A stretch of 64,000 bases of DNA from Ochotona curzoniae (taxonomy: Eukaryota > Chordata > Mammalia > Lagomorpha > Ochotonidae): NCBI RefSeq assembly GCF_017591425.1, contig NW_024466512.1, positions 15,875,001 to 15,939,000 on the forward strand. The letters are read 5' to 3'. Under the pieces are notes generated by a model. It did no database searches. It saw nothing but the letters and a program-made list of their open reading frames with translations, and had not been told where the DNA came from. Every line of letters begins with the position of its first letter. The first letter of the stretch is position 1. Below are positions 11,673-23,245 of this stretch, piece by piece. Both the position numbers and the translations under genes were made by a program.

Positions 11673-12690
11673 AAAAGAATAAATGAATTGCTGCATCACA
11701 CAGGGAGGCAACTACAGATTTTCAGAATAACTAATTTTACTTGTTAGAACAAATGCTTCATGCTGTAAATACAGAGAAATACAGCAAATGGAGAGTGCGG
11801 AATGGCTGTTAGGATTATAATGTGCACAAGAAAGCCATCATCTGCTCTCTGCAAATAAAGGACCATGTAGCTACTAAATAATTCTGCCCCTTATTACTGC
11901 TAATAATGTGTCATCTGGCCAAAGCAATTCCTTAAGTACTTTATGTTCTCTGCTGAAATCATGTCATTAATTCCATTTGTAAAGTTAATGGGGAAACCTC
12001 GAGTCTAAATTAGGTTCCTGGGAGGATGTTTTAGAACTAGGGCAAGGGGAGATGCCTTTTTTTCCTCCTCTGTAGATAAAATGTTGATTTTCCAATACTA
12101 TTTTGCCCTTGAGCCCTACTTTGAATGCTGAATAATGCTTTGGAAAGAAGTGGTTGTTATAGCCCATGATGGTGTTGAATTGGTGAACCCATGCACTATC
12201 AGGACCTCAAAATAACTCCTGCTCATTAAGAAATCTCTTTTGTGGCATTCACATTCCAAGCAGACCAAGCAGTCAGGTTTCTGTGTGCCAGTGAAATTGC
12301 AAAGTGAGGAAGGATGCCCAATAATGTGTTCTCCTGACACTCGGCAATTAGCATGTAGCTCTCTGAATATGGGAGGCTCCCTGGGGTTTCCTGATCAACA
12401 GTTCCCTGAAACCATTGAGGGGGTGAGGCGATGGCATTTCTTAGCAGCAAGGACCACTGGAAACAGTCTGATCTGTGGGTGAGTGAGTGCAGGTTGGGTC
12501 TTGGCTTGCTTAGTCTATGTAAGAGGCAGTGGGAGCAAGGTTTTTGTGCATGCCTGGAGACTCGACACCCCCTTGGTTTTGGAGAAAGCCTTGAGACCCT
12601 TCTCCAGTTTTAACAGCACCTTGAGACCCCTGTGGACCCCTACACCTGGCAGGAAGCTGAGGCCCTCAGAGTATTTCTCTCCCTCTCAAC
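11673..12690. other. Unique sequence, no gene recognised
   Basis: No interspersed repeat could be recognised. ORFs at 11985-12758 overlap on both strands and show no domain. The right end may already belong to the LTR-like region. Confidence 0.3.
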
Positions 12691-12764
12691 CTCTTCTGGT
12701 AATTTGGGTACTTTTTGGTAACTTGTTGCCTCTTCTCCCTGCCTACCTTGGTCCATAGCCATCT

Positions 12765-13079
12765 TGTGGTAAACTTGTGATAATCTTGCAATAAACAACT
12801 CCAGGATGGGTGTGGGTTACATAAAGTGTGGTGGGCTTTACAATGCCACCTGGCAAAGTATGTGGCAGTTATACTGATTGGCTAAGTTTGTAATATGTAA
12901 TAAATGCTTATATCCAATAGGAATATTGTTACTACCCTGAGGCTTGTTTCCTTGGATCCTTCCTATATAAGCTAGTGCTTAATTGCTAATAAACGGACAA
13001 GTTCACCTTAACTGTTTTTGGTACATCTCAATTGAGAACGTTGTCACTGCAGCACGTTACCTGGGTGGTGGTCTACATC
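12765..13079 (+). mobile_element. LTR-like module (endogenous retroviral, solo), sense
   Basis: The order of signals is that of an LTR: inverted and direct CCAAT boxes (ATTGGC near 12878, CCAAT near 12914), TATATAA at 12964-12970 and AATAAA at 12988-12993, then a U5-like stretch ending ...GGTCTACA. The TATA box and poly(A) signal are only about 18 bp apart. No gag, pol or env reading frame is attached. Boundaries are uncertain because no target duplication was found. Confidence 0.5.
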
Positions 13080-13270
13080 CAAGGCCCCCCACCCTGATTA
13101 AGCATGTCTGTTTATTGTAAAGCAAGCACAGACTTATACAGACTCAGAACATTTGTCCCAACAGTCTTCCCACCCTATGGTAATGGGTGTAATTGTAATT
13201 GGCTAGAAGGCATGTCTATCTCTCTAGACCCTCCAATCATGTGGCAGGTCGCATGCAACACACATGGCTG
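13080..13270 (-). mobile_element. LTR-like module, inverted relative to the one on its left
   Basis: On the minus strand this region reads TATAAGTCTGTGCTTGC followed by CAATAAACAGACA. That closely follows TATAAGCTAGTGCTTAATT and AATAAACGGACA of the plus-strand module at 12964. Two CCAAT-type boxes lie further upstream on the minus strand (near 13196 and 13237). Boundaries are uncertain. Confidence 0.45.
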
Positions 13271-13600
13271 GCAGGTAAGCTGAAGGTCACACACGCCTCA
13301 CAGGTAATGTGGGACTGCACTGACTTCTCAGAGATGCTTATGAATGAAGTCCCAACACAGCTCATCCAAGGACAGAGAAGACAAACTGGGGTGCAGCCCA
13401 GTTTTTATTCACCCGTATAGCCAGTGATCAGATCAGATGAGGTCTTGGTGAGCCAAGACCATTGTCAAGGGTTCCCCCAGGTACACGGTGTTCCATATGC
13501 TTATGACTTCCTATATAGACTACACAGGCAGAGATCCAGGGGTGATCCAGTAGATCACCAGATCAACAGATCCGGTAGAGCCAGTTGATTCAGAGGGTGG
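13271..13600 (-). mobile_element. Possible further antisense LTR
   Basis: On the minus strand there is a CTATATAGG TATA-like box near 13512-13520, then GTGAATAAAAACTGG near 13398-13414 with a poly(A) signal, followed by GTTTGTCTTCTC. This is the spacing of an R region in a retroviral LTR, but no ends or target duplication were found. Confidence 0.35.
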
Positions 13601-14890
13601 GCTCTGACCCCAGACATACATGCTCTGCATTCCAGCTCCACACTGATTCATTCTTAGTTCAGTTCCTTGACATCTTTCAGTTAAGGTGCTTCCTCTTTAA
13701 AAGAAAGACTGAGTCTTTGAATGGGTATACCCATGTCAACTATGTTAACATTTGATTGGGAAGAATTGACTGTTGGGAGTTTGAAAAGAGAGAAAGTAAA
13801 GCAGCTAGGCAAAGAGAGGGGACACCCTAAAAGACCCTGCTATCAGAGCCTGTCCTATGAACATGAACAGAGGAAATCGTTTTTCTAGGAACCTGGCAAA
13901 GCCTTGTGAAAGTAAGGTAGTTGAACTGACCATTCAGTGACCAGGTTAGTCTTCGGAGAAAGTGATTTTGTCCGTCATACTCCTCAGCCATCTGGGTGGA
14001 GTCTCGGGGCTACAGTCTGGATCTCAATGCTATTGGGTATCAGATCCCAGTGAACGTTTCCGCCCCTGCCCTGGGTGACTGTGTGTTCCCTGACAGGCCA
14101 CAGTCAGCTTGGGCTCTCCAGGCTGTTCTTACATGTCACTGCACTTGCTCTCATTTTGCGGTCACTCATACTACACAGTATCCTGGGCACACACTCCTTT
14201 ATCTTTACAGATTGTAGGAGCAGCTGTAATAGTCTGTGAAGCTCTTTCAGCCCACCAGCTCCCCCAGCAGGTAGGAACAGCCCTGCACAAGTTCTCTGCT
14301 CGGTGAGTATTTGTGGGGACTCCCAGCAGGTGCTTTCTGAAGCCTTTGGCTTTGGCTTGTAGCAGCAACATGGTCTGCTGAAGGGATTTGGTGATAATCT
14401 CCCACAGGCGTTTCCCTAGGATCTTGAGTTCTTTGCTATCTTTTCCCAAAGCTGTGGCGCCCCTTTGAGGTTGTGCAGCTCCATTTTACTTCTGGTCAAC
14501 AGCTCACAGTAGGCCGGATTAAGGACCTGCTGATAATGGAGATGGCACTGGACCCCAGTTCACAGCCCATGCTGTCTGCCTTCTCAGATCTTTTCTCTTT
14601 AGCTCTAGGAAAGAGAAAGGGTTGTGTCCCTGCAGAATGAACTCTCATTCCAGCAAAATACCTTTACTCATCCTCTCGAGGTTGCAGAGAATTCTCCTTA
14701 CTTAGTTTTCAAACCCAGATGGAAGACCTAATGACAATGTTCGATTCAGCTTCATAGTCTATATTTACACAGAGAGACTTAGAAATCAAGTTTTGGAAGT
14801 TACTCCACTGAGGTTGAAATGGACTCTGTCAGATGTACACACTAACTTCTCTCTCCCTCTCTGTCTCTTCCTCATTTAAGATTTATTTCG
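13601..14890. other. Unassigned sequence beside the LTR cluster
   Basis: Possibly repeat-derived, but I could not assign it. A minus-strand ORF (14171-14449) contains ELKILGKRLWEIITKSLQ-like residues that I do not recognise. On the plus strand, TTTACAG|ATTG at 14210 and CAGCAG|GTAGG at 14270 resemble exon boundaries, but nothing supports an exon. Confidence 0.3.
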
Positions 14891-14896
14891 TTTTGG

Positions 14897-15060
14897 GCCC
14901 AGCACGGTAGCCTAGATAAAGCTCCTGGCTCTTGGCTTTGGATCAGGTTAGCGCCAGCCTTTGCGGCCACTTGGGGAGTGAACCAATGGAGAAAGATCTT
15001 TCTCTGATTCTCCTCTTTGTGTAACTGACTTTCTATAAGAGAAATGAATATTTAAAAAAA
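14897..15060 (+). mobile_element. C-SINE with internal deletion, sense
   Basis: The 5' end GGGCCCAGCACGGTAGCC joins directly to CTCCTGGCTCTTGGCTTTGGATCAG and then to the usual 3' end (CACTTGGGGAGTGAACC). The middle 120-150 bp, including the B-box region, is missing. The tail is ATATTTAAAAAAAG. Confidence 0.75.
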
Positions 15061-15071
15061 GACATTCCAGG

Positions 15072-15715
15072 ATTTATTTATTTATTTTTATTATTTTATT
15101 TCATTTTATGACACAGTTTCATAGACTCTGGGATTTCCCCCAACCCCCTCCCCTCATGGTGGATTCCTCCACCTTGTTGCAGTGTTACAGTTCAAATCAA
15201 GTCATGATTCTTTCGTTGCAAGCATGTGCCATTCATAGAGTCCAGCCTCTTATTGTCCAGATAGATTCAACAGATTCTTGGGGATGACCACCTCTGGTCT
15301 GAAAGCAGAGCTGGCAGAGTATTATTCCCTGGGGACTCCCAGGTCCTCACCATGGACTATCAGTACGGACACCAAGGGCTATATCCCAACAGCCAAGGAG
15401 ACCACAGGGAATTGGAGTGTCCTCGCAGGCCGAGAACTCTGAGGTTATCCGTTCCCTATCAGATCTCCAACACGGGATGGAAGAAGCCCAGATTCTTTCT
15501 GACAGGATCTCATGACATAGGCATAACAGCTGGGAGTCCTGAGCAGTCCGCAGAAACAGAAGAAACCTCCTTCAGATCCCAGGAGGGGAGCTTTTTCTGG
15601 CCCTTACTTAGTTCCAATTTTGGATCCCCACCCTCTCTTGTGATGACCATCAATCAGGGTTGCTCTGGAGGCAACCTCTCTCCCCCCAAAAATCAGATTA
15701 GATAGAGACTAATAA
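15072..15715 (-). mobile_element. L1-type LINE 3' end, antisense, long copy
   Basis: After an A/T tail (TTTATTTATTTTTATT) it reads ATGACACAGTTTCATAGACTCTGGGATTT, a pyrimidine-rich block, then GAGTCCAGCCTCTTATTGTC. These landmarks are shared with 21815, 28427 and 63520. This copy extends further (GTCCTCACCATGGACTATCAG...), so it is the least 5'-truncated of the group. The 117-aa plus-strand ORF here is a by-product of the L1 3' UTR. Confidence 0.6.
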
Positions 15716-15747
15716 GGAAAGCTTAGAGCAGACAAGAAAAGGTCAGT

Positions 15748-16027
15748 TTGGATTTATTTACTTTTATTGGAAAGGCAGATCTACAGAGAGAAGGAGAGAC
15801 AGAGATAAAGAACTTCTATCTGCTGGTTCACACCTTAAGTGGCTAAAATGGCCAGACCTGAGCTGATCCAAAGCCAGGAACCAGGAGCTTCTTCTGGGTT
15901 TCCCATGCGGATAGAGTCCCAAGGCTTTGGGCTATCTTCTGCTTTTAAGGTCACAGGAATGGAGCTGGATGGGAAGTGGGGCAACTGGTGCTCACATCAG
16001 AACCCACTGTGAGATAATGCTGATCCT
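15748..16027 (-). mobile_element. C-SINE, intermediate subfamily
   Basis: Antisense copy. It begins GGATTTATTTACTTTTATTGGAAAGGCAG and has GATCCAAAGCCAGGAACCAGG in the middle. The 5' end of the element is diverged (GAGATAATGCTGATCCT). Confidence 0.8.
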
Positions 16028-16784
16028 ATCATAAGGGTTCTTATAATTCCATAGCCCTGTGCTTTGAGACTCCCCACTTCACTGCTAGCACAGGAATGTT
16101 TTACTTCCATTGAAGCTTTAATAGGTGAGTTTGGATTTTGTGCTTGCTAGTGAGACAAGCTTCCTGGTCAGGTACACGCACAGAACACACGCATGCTCAT
16201 ATACACTTACACTCAAGCCTGCATACACAGAGAACCAGACAGAAACAGGTATGAAAAAGCAATCCTTGTTGCCATTACCAGAAACTAAAGTGGGCATTGT
16301 TCAGGTAAATCAACAGATTTCACTATAGCCCATAGGTTTAAAAGTGCCTAACTGATAGACTGTATATTTTAAAGGCTATTATGACATGGGAAGTGTACTG
16401 AATTTGGAGTGGGAGATGCAGACTCACTGTCACATCCGCTGAAGAGCATCTTTGAGCATGTGGTTTTCCTACATAGAAATCAGAGAGAGTGCCTGACCTG
16501 AAAAATCCCCTTGTGAAGCAGGCTTTTCTCTTACAATATCTCATTTAGTGTTTGCCTTTCATGGGAGTATAAGACTCATGAGCAATGAGCTAAGGCTAGC
16601 TCAGGCAATGCTGCATTCTTACTGGTTCACACAGAAGTTGGCAAATATTGGTATACAGTAAGAATTTTAAAATTATATGAGTTAATGCATGATACAAATA
16701 GACTTGTAAAAGAAGACAGGATGTTATTGATTGTGACCTCTGGGTTCCCGTTAATGCATAATCAGGCTGCATGCTGCTATGTCA
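16028..16784. other. Unique sequence, no gene recognised
   Basis: Contains a short CA-rich patch near 16178-16232 (CACACGCATGCTCATATACAC). Small ORFs on both strands have no recognisable motif. Confidence 0.35.
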
Positions 16785-16935
16785 GGAAACCTGAATTCCA
16801 CCACAACTCTACTGCTGAGTAAAGTATGACCATAGATAATATCAAAGCTCTTTGAATCTTAACTTTTTTTTTTGCTCTGTAAAACATGAGAGCTAAAGTT
16901 GATAATTCCTAAAATTCCTTCTCAGTTAAATTCCA
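16785..16935 (-). mobile_element. MIR-like ancient SINE fragment
   Basis: The pattern CTGAATTCCACCACAACTCTACTGCTGAGT, then CTTTGAATCTTAACTTTTTTTTTTGCTCTGTAAAA, then GATAATTCCTAAA follows the MIR order 'ccagctctgccacttac ... cctcagtttcctcatctgtaaaat'. It is highly diverged. Confidence 0.4.
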
Positions 16936-18742
16936 TTAATTAATCTATGTGATGAAATCAAAGCACAATCTGTTCCAAATATAATACACTCATGGATTAA
17001 ATATTAATATAAATGATTGTTCTAGACTGGAATAATATTGTAAGTGTGAATCTTGACCATAGAGACCACTAATTTTATCCTTCCTTTCCTTTCCCTTCTT
17101 TCATTCACTTAAATGAGTTAAAATTTGCTGTGGTGTGTTCTGGCTCTGTTGCTAACTTAAATTAATCTCATCAGCTTGTGGTCTGCCTTGATTAGACTTC
17201 CCCCTATGTGGGTGCATTAAGGAATGTCTTTGGTGATATTCCAAGTCAAGTCAGCTACGAGTTACCATTTATAATTGTATAAAGCGATTAAGAGAAGTTC
17301 CTTTCTGATCTTGATGTGTTATAAATATAACAAAGGTTAAATTTCCTTGAAATAAAACCTTAGAATAGAAGTTTGTTACCAAAGAGATAGCCAAGTCTAC
17401 ATTGGAGAGGGACTTTTCTATGTATTAATTGGGCTGCACTTACTTTCCCAGTAGGTTTCCATGTTCTCAACCATAAATTAATGCCGCCTTTGCCAATTTG
17501 ATGTTTATGATGAATCTTGGGAAAAGGAAATATCAGCTGTTTTAGATGGTGCATTTAATGTCTTCTTTTGGCTTTAAATCTGCAGGTACTGCAGCTTTTA
17601 CATGCCTGTTTATTAGTTCAATCCATTAAGAGAACAGTGATTAAATAGAAGTACCTCAGGCAGAAACATGACAAGAGCAAGGAAGTAAATGACTCTTGGC
17701 ACTCACTTGTAATACAGTAAACAGTATTCCCACATACTGTAAGTTTTTAACCCTAAGCAAGAGAAAGCTGATGATTTTAATAGTTTTCTTCATAATCCTT
17801 TTCGTTTCTGCTTCAAAATGACTGGCTTTTTTTTCTATCTGTAGAACTCCTGCAACGCCTTTGCAAAACAAATCTTTCCGTTTCAAAGCCAGGGTACACT
17901 TGGATTAAGCTGGGTTCACTTTGAATACCCACAGCTAGCAGCAAGCAGGACTGATAAAGGTCAAATTAGAATGTCTGCTCCCTCAATCTCACTGTAGAAA
18001 GTGCTCATTCTGCATGTGCCAGAAGCACTGGTTTGGATCCAACTCGATCAGCTGAACGTAACAATAATAATAATGTCTTATGCACACAGCACAAGAGGGA
18101 TTTGTTGTCATAAGAAACCACTTCAGGCACTTGCATGTCTCCAAGCTTCAGCCTTCATCTGTAGAATGTGAATGGCACCAGGACCAACCTCGCCAGGTTT
18201 ATCTTAGCAGTGGGTCTGACATGTACTGTGGTGGCCCCAGGCATGTGGCTGTCTCTGTCCTTGCTCTTCCCTGTTGTCACTGTGTAAGCGAAGAAATCCC
18301 TCTGGCTCTGCATGCCCATGAGACAAAAGGAAGGAAGAATCCTGCTGATGACAAAATACAGGCTCTGTGATAATTTCAGCCTTTCCCTGATGACCATGTT
18401 ATCAGGGAAAACATGGAGTTAGAGTCTTAGAGTCTTAGAGTCTCAATGCTCCTGGTAGCTTCTTGTCATCCCTCTGGTCAGAGAACTACTGTACTCGCTT
18501 TGTGATTTGATTGCCTCTGTTTCTATTAAACTGGGGTCTCCTGCCACTTTCCTCTGTGCTCCGAATCCATTCAGAGTTAACATGTGCCCATTAACTCCTG
18601 ATGTTTATTCAAGTTTCGGAAAATAACCATTTTAAAGCATCTCTTACCCTACAGAATCCACAAAGTTCGAGTCATACCAAAAAATTCCAAACTCATTGAA
18701 TTAGAAATACTGATTTTTTTTTTCACTAGGACAGAGGAGAAA
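16936..18742. other. Unique, AT-rich sequence; possible conserved non-coding DNA
   Basis: 1.8 kb free of recognisable repeats. Three near-copies of TTAGAGTC lie at 18419-18441. The part at 17100-17560 is AT-rich with CTTAAATTAATCTC-type words, as is common in conserved enhancers, but conservation cannot be judged from one sequence. Confidence 0.3.
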
Positions 18743-18756
18743 AAAAAAAGCAACTC

Positions 18757-19786
18757 ATTTTTTTTCTTTATTTTGACAATATTTACATAGTTGATTAGGG
18801 CAAAAAGGTTCAAGGGCTACAGGAAGGTGGGTAAGACTATTTTTCCAAATTGTTTTTTCCTGTGTCTGGGGTAAAGGGGTATATTAAGGGAGAAGCCTGA
18901 CCCAGTCTCCCACCTACCCCAGGTCTCTGATGTGGGGCATGCTCCGAGGGTCTTGCTCAAGTGGTTTTGATAGCTTGACAGTTATGAATTGCTGCCAATC
19001 TCACCATTCAAAGCACAATGAGGTAGTTGAAGAATCCATTGATTGACATAGTCCATCTTAGAGTCTCTGCCTGGTTTTTCACTGCTAACTCATGGCTGGG
19101 GCAGTTGATTGATTTGTTCTGTCCTCTGTCTTTTCATGGTTAGGGTTCGGAGTCCGGCAGTTCGATTGGGGAGATCCCCAAAGAAACTTTTTCTGAGGTG
19201 ATCCCAGACCAGATTCTTGTGTGTGCTTGACAAGTACAGGGCTCAGTACAATCTATCACCCCAATCAATTGGTGGTTGCAATTGCTGGGTTGGTTCTGTT
19301 CCCAGCCCTGTCTTCCCCTGGAACCAGTGAGTGTTGCAGTCCAGCCTGATTCTGCTCAGCGCGCACTTGGCCCTCACATAAACCTGTGAGAGTTGCAACC
19401 CAGTCAGAGAGACCCACAATAACCCCCACCAGGCCCACCTCTTGCTCTGGTTTCCATCCTTGCCAGTATGTGCAGCAAACTAGTCCAGTCTGTCCCACAT
19501 CCCATTCAGTTCTCATACATGTCAATGAGCATTGAAGCCTAGTTCAACCCAACCAGCTCCACTATCCATACCACACACATGCTGTTGGGTGTCTTTCTGT
19601 CTAGCACCCCGGCCCCTGTCCTGGTTTTCGTGATCTCCAGTGGGATTGGTAACCCAAGAGGGAGGAGCCCACTATTTCCCTTCTAGGCCACTCCCACTCC
19701 CGGATTATGCACCCTCCAGCTGGTTCTGGGATTCAACTTGACAGATTCAGCCTCCAGTGCCAGCCTCTGCCAGCTCACGCCACGGC
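18757..19786 (-). mobile_element. 5'-truncated non-LTR retroelement with tandem-repeat interior
   Basis: A perfect 14-bp duplication AAAAAAAGCAACTC flanks the element (18743-18756 and 19787-19800). On the minus strand the element ends ...AAATATTGTCAAAATAAAG plus an A-rich tail, so the poly(A) signal AATAAA sits at the 3' end. The half at 19255-19590 contains degenerate units of about 60-80 bp sharing a core like CCAGTG(A)GTGTTGCAGTCCAGCCTG. There is no reverse-transcriptase reading frame. I read it as the 3' part of an L1-type or L1-mobilised element. A related copy lies at 42613-44125. Confidence 0.8.
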
Positions 19787-19800
19787 AAAAAAAGCAACTC

Positions 19801-21214
19801 TTTTCTAATGACCAATGGATCAAAATAAAGACTAGGTTTTCGTGATGATGAGATCAGATGGGATAGGATTGGGAAAAGTGAAATCATGCAAGACATGCAC
19901 TGTATTATTAGTTCTATGAAAGTACATGTACTTGAGTAACTGTGTGCTAATGTGATCTACAAGATCTGTAAATAAATGCCCTTGTGAAAAAATCTGACTT
20001 TATTGGAAAATGGCTGCTTTGTATCATTTGTCATTACAACATATCTAATAACGAGGCCGTGATAATAACAACAAATTTTGAAGTCATCATGGAGAACCCT
20101 GAGAGTTCAGTAAATCAATCCTGCTGTCTTTACAGCTGACAGTGCCAAGTGGTTCCAACAACGACCCCAGTCACCCAAAGAATAATGACTCCTTAGAAAG
20201 GCAATTATAGTTACCCTGGACTTACCTGTTCCTGAAAGTTCATCAATGATTGGTTTCTGTGATTTTCTGACACAATTCTGATGTAAGATCCTTTTCCTCT
20301 ACAGATCACCATGTCCCCATATACCACCGTTATCATGCCTCTCTTGGTCTCGCTGATACCTTCTTATTCTCTAGACAGATCCTTCCCCTGTTGCTGAGCA
20401 TCACCCTGGAAGACACAATCCTGATTGTCACAATGCTGAATGTTGTCATCTGAAAAATCACCATCTCTGAAGTGTAAAATCTCAAATATCTCAACTACAA
20501 AAGAGCAAAAACCAGAATACTGCAGTCCTGTAGGCTGAAACCCTGAAACACCACGATTCCCACTGGAAAAGAGAAAGCTGTGTGACAGTTGTAGGAAGCC
20601 AAATCCTGGGAGAGGGATTGGTGTGCTTTCCGTTGAAGACAGGACAAGTGTGTCAGATTACATAGGACTTGGTAAAGCACTGTTTTAGGTGTGTCTGTGA
20701 AGGCATTTCCAGCAGAAATTAGTGGTAAATCTGGATGGACTAAAGAAGTTCCACTGTCAGTGTGGGTGAATATCATAGAATCTGTACAGGTCTGGAAAGA
20801 CGAACATGGAAGGGAACTTGCCTGCCTCTGGGAACTCGGACAGCTTTCTTTGTTTTGGGTATCAGAACTCTAGGTGTACCTGCCGTAGGCTCCAGCACTT
20901 AGAGCAGTGCCTGCTGGACCATCTGGGTTTCAGTTATAGATGGAATGCACCAATGGCTTCCTTAGTTCTGAGGTTTTCAGACTTGGACCAGAAAGCCAAG
21001 ATCTCCATATATCAATTGGATGTATAGATAACAAAGAAACTTCCTCATTGAATAAAGAAATTTTCCTTGTGTACATCTGGATTTGTGAAAGAGTATTTCT
21101 CACCATCTTGGCTGTTTGGGCAACTGTCAATGAGGAGGTGACCCCCTGCAGGTCTGATAGATCCCATCAAAGACTTAGGTTGTTTTTCATACTATTTCAG
21201 ATGACAGCAGTTAT
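19801..21214. other. Unique sequence, no gene recognised
   Basis: Includes a stretch at 20398-20500 with recurrent short words (CAATCCTGATTGTCACAATGC, then AAAATCACC, then AAAATCTCAAATATCTC) that may be an ancient repeat. ORFs at 20495-21257 are chance by appearance. Confidence 0.35.
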
Positions 21215-21229
21215 AAAACTGGGTGCATG

Positions 21230-21559
21230 GGCCCGGCGCGGTGGCGCAAGTGGTTAAGTCCTCGCCTTGCACGCCCGGGATCCCATATGGGCGCCGGTTC
21301 TAATCCCGGCAGCCCCGCTTCCCTTCCAGCTCCCTGCCTGTGGCCTGGGAAAGCAGTTGAGGACGGCCCAAAGCTTTGGGACCCTGCACCCGCGTGGGAG
21401 ACCCGGAAGAGGCTCCTGGCTTCGGATCGGCATAGTATCGACCCGTTGCGGCTCACTTGGGGAGTGAATCATCGGATGGAAGATCTTCCTCTCTGTATCT
21501 CCTCTCTGTATATCTGCCTTTCCAATAAAAAATAATAAAAATAAATCTTTAAAAAAAAA
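21230..21559 (+). mobile_element. C-SINE, young subfamily, full length, sense
   Basis: The best reference copy in the window. It starts GGCCCGGCGCGGTGGCGCAAG and has an A box TGGCGCAAGTGG at 21242-21253 and a B box GGTTCTAATCC at 21296-21306. The 3' end reads TTTCCAATAAAAAATAATAAAAATAAATCTTT plus poly(A). The target duplication is AAAACTGGGTGCATG (21215-21229 and 21560-21574). Both Pol III boxes are intact. Confidence 0.95.
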
Positions 21560-21574
21560 AAAACTGGGTGCATG

Positions 21575-21814
21575 AAATTCCCATCCATAGTTCCATGCTT
21601 CGGGTTGTATTTACTCATGAATACAGTTCATTTTCTTATAAAAATTAAGCCTATACAGATGTTGTTAGTGTGCCTGTTTTAGCTTGCAAAAATCTCATGT
21701 TATTATTTCCTATCTAAAGGGGACTATGAAGTATTCTGCTTTCTATGTTTCTAAAAAAATTCTCTTCAAAAATATAGTTGTAGTTTTAAAGTTTATTATG
21801 TTTCTACTTAAAAA
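21575..21814. other. Short unique AT-rich stretch
   Basis: No feature seen between the SINE and the following L1 3' end. Confidence 0.3.
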
Positions 21815-22045
21815 TATTTTTTTTGTGTGTGATGCAGTTCCATAGGCTCAGGGATTTATTTCCTTCCCCATTTTTCCTCCCCGTGCCCCCGTTTCCCCTC
21901 TCCCCACTGATTACCTCCATATTACAATAAATATAGTCCTTCAAAAACAGTTACAAGTCCATCATTCTGCTACTTAGATGTATCCTGACATTGTAGGCAT
22001 ACACCATGGAAGAAAGTCCAGCATCCTATTATTTTTCAGAAGCAT
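21815..22045 (-). mobile_element. L1-type LINE 3' end, antisense
   Basis: ATTTTTTTTGTGTGTGATGCAGTTCCATAGGCTCAGGGATTT, then a C/T-rich block, ATATTACAATAAATATAGTCCTTC and AAGTCCAGCATCCTATT. The same series of landmarks occurs at 28427 and 63520. It is severely 5'-truncated. Confidence 0.65.
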
Positions 22046-22150
22046 AATTTTGGGATTTTTGTTTTGAATTTAGACTTTAGGCCTTTTAAGCTTTCGGGAT
22101 TTTTATCTTTCAGAATTTCAGTATTTAGAATTATTGCGTTTGTGAATGTG
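22046..22150. repeat. Unidentified sequence with repeated GGGATTTTT words
   Basis: TTTTGGGATTTTTG, TTCGGGATTTTTATC and TTTCAGAATTTCAG-type words recur at roughly 20-40 bp intervals, mixed with TTTAGAATTATTG. This could be an old DNA transposon or simply a chance purine/pyrimidine pattern. I could not name a family. Confidence 0.3.
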
Positions 22151-23245
22151 TCTTCTAGGATTATAGTAAAAGCTCCCTTTTCTCTGTGTAAAACCATTCC
22201 TATCCTTTTTAAATCATCAAAACAAAGCAAAAATCACTTTTATTGGTTTACATCAAAATGGCTGTGAGATAGAATATGTATGCTATGTGAAGTTAGAATT
22301 GTGAAAGCACATATGCTTCCCTTTTCATAAATCCATTAACTGAAGTTCTACTGAAAGCTTAGAAGATCTCTTTAATTATCAGTTTTTTCTGTACAGGTTT
22401 ATTTATTCCAAAAATCATAACTTTCATTTTTCTCTTTTGCATCTTCATTTGTATGCTTCTGTCTCTAGGTTGATGGTTTTGTAGACACTATGATGAAAAA
22501 GGAAGTATGACTTTCTCTTACACTGCTTAGAAGTGGGCACTTCAGCTAAATTATTTAAAGGCTTCCTGGATGCTACCTAGTATGAAATTCTGTCTGGGAG
22601 CCAATCCAGTAATGACAAAGTATGCTACATGCCAAATTAAAGTGCCATCTTTGGCATTTGAAAGTTGGAGCATCCCAGGGGCAGGCACGCAAACTGCTGG
22701 AGATGTTCTATTTTCTCCATTGAAGCATTTGCAACTGAGTATTCAAGGGTTTAAGAGTTTGTGTGTGTTCTAGGGGAAGTTAAACAGGAAAGTGTTCACA
22801 AAGAAGATGTTATTGAATATGATTTCTAGGAATTCTGGAAAAGGAAACAACTTGCCAGGAGAAGGGATTTCACATACAAACCTTTGCGTAGGTGGGGTGT
22901 GCCCCCTAGCAGGCCAGTTTGGTAGTCATCTGTTGGGGGAAGGAACAGAGGAAGTTGGGATCGGGGTCTGGTGCTGAGGAATCTGCAGATAGCTGGGGAA
23001 CCACGACACTGGTTGATGCAGAGCGGTCGGGGGTCTTAGCCAGCATTAGTGTCAGTTTCCCCTGCTTTCAGTGATCTTTCCTTCCTTCATCACTCCTTTA
23101 AAGGTAGGCAAAGAACTTTGTTAACCTTTGTTTCAAATCCATTCCTGCTTCCTTCAGCTTAATTAGCCATAAAGATGCATCGTGTCTAATCAGGTGTTGA
23201 AAAGAGCTTCTAAGCAGCTTGGACATAAAAATATTGGAGATTTAG
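22151..23245. other. Unique sequence, no gene recognised
   Basis: No repeat, RNA or gene signature was seen. Small plus-strand ORFs at 22570-22977 are unremarkable. Confidence 0.35.

Noticed and set aside
14200..14272. Exon-like block with TTTACAG acceptor and CAGCAG|GTAGG donor and an open frame (IVGAAVIVCEALSA...)
   Set aside because: The sites are short and common, the frame is only 20 codons, and no neighbouring exon could be found. The surrounding sequence may be repeat-derived.
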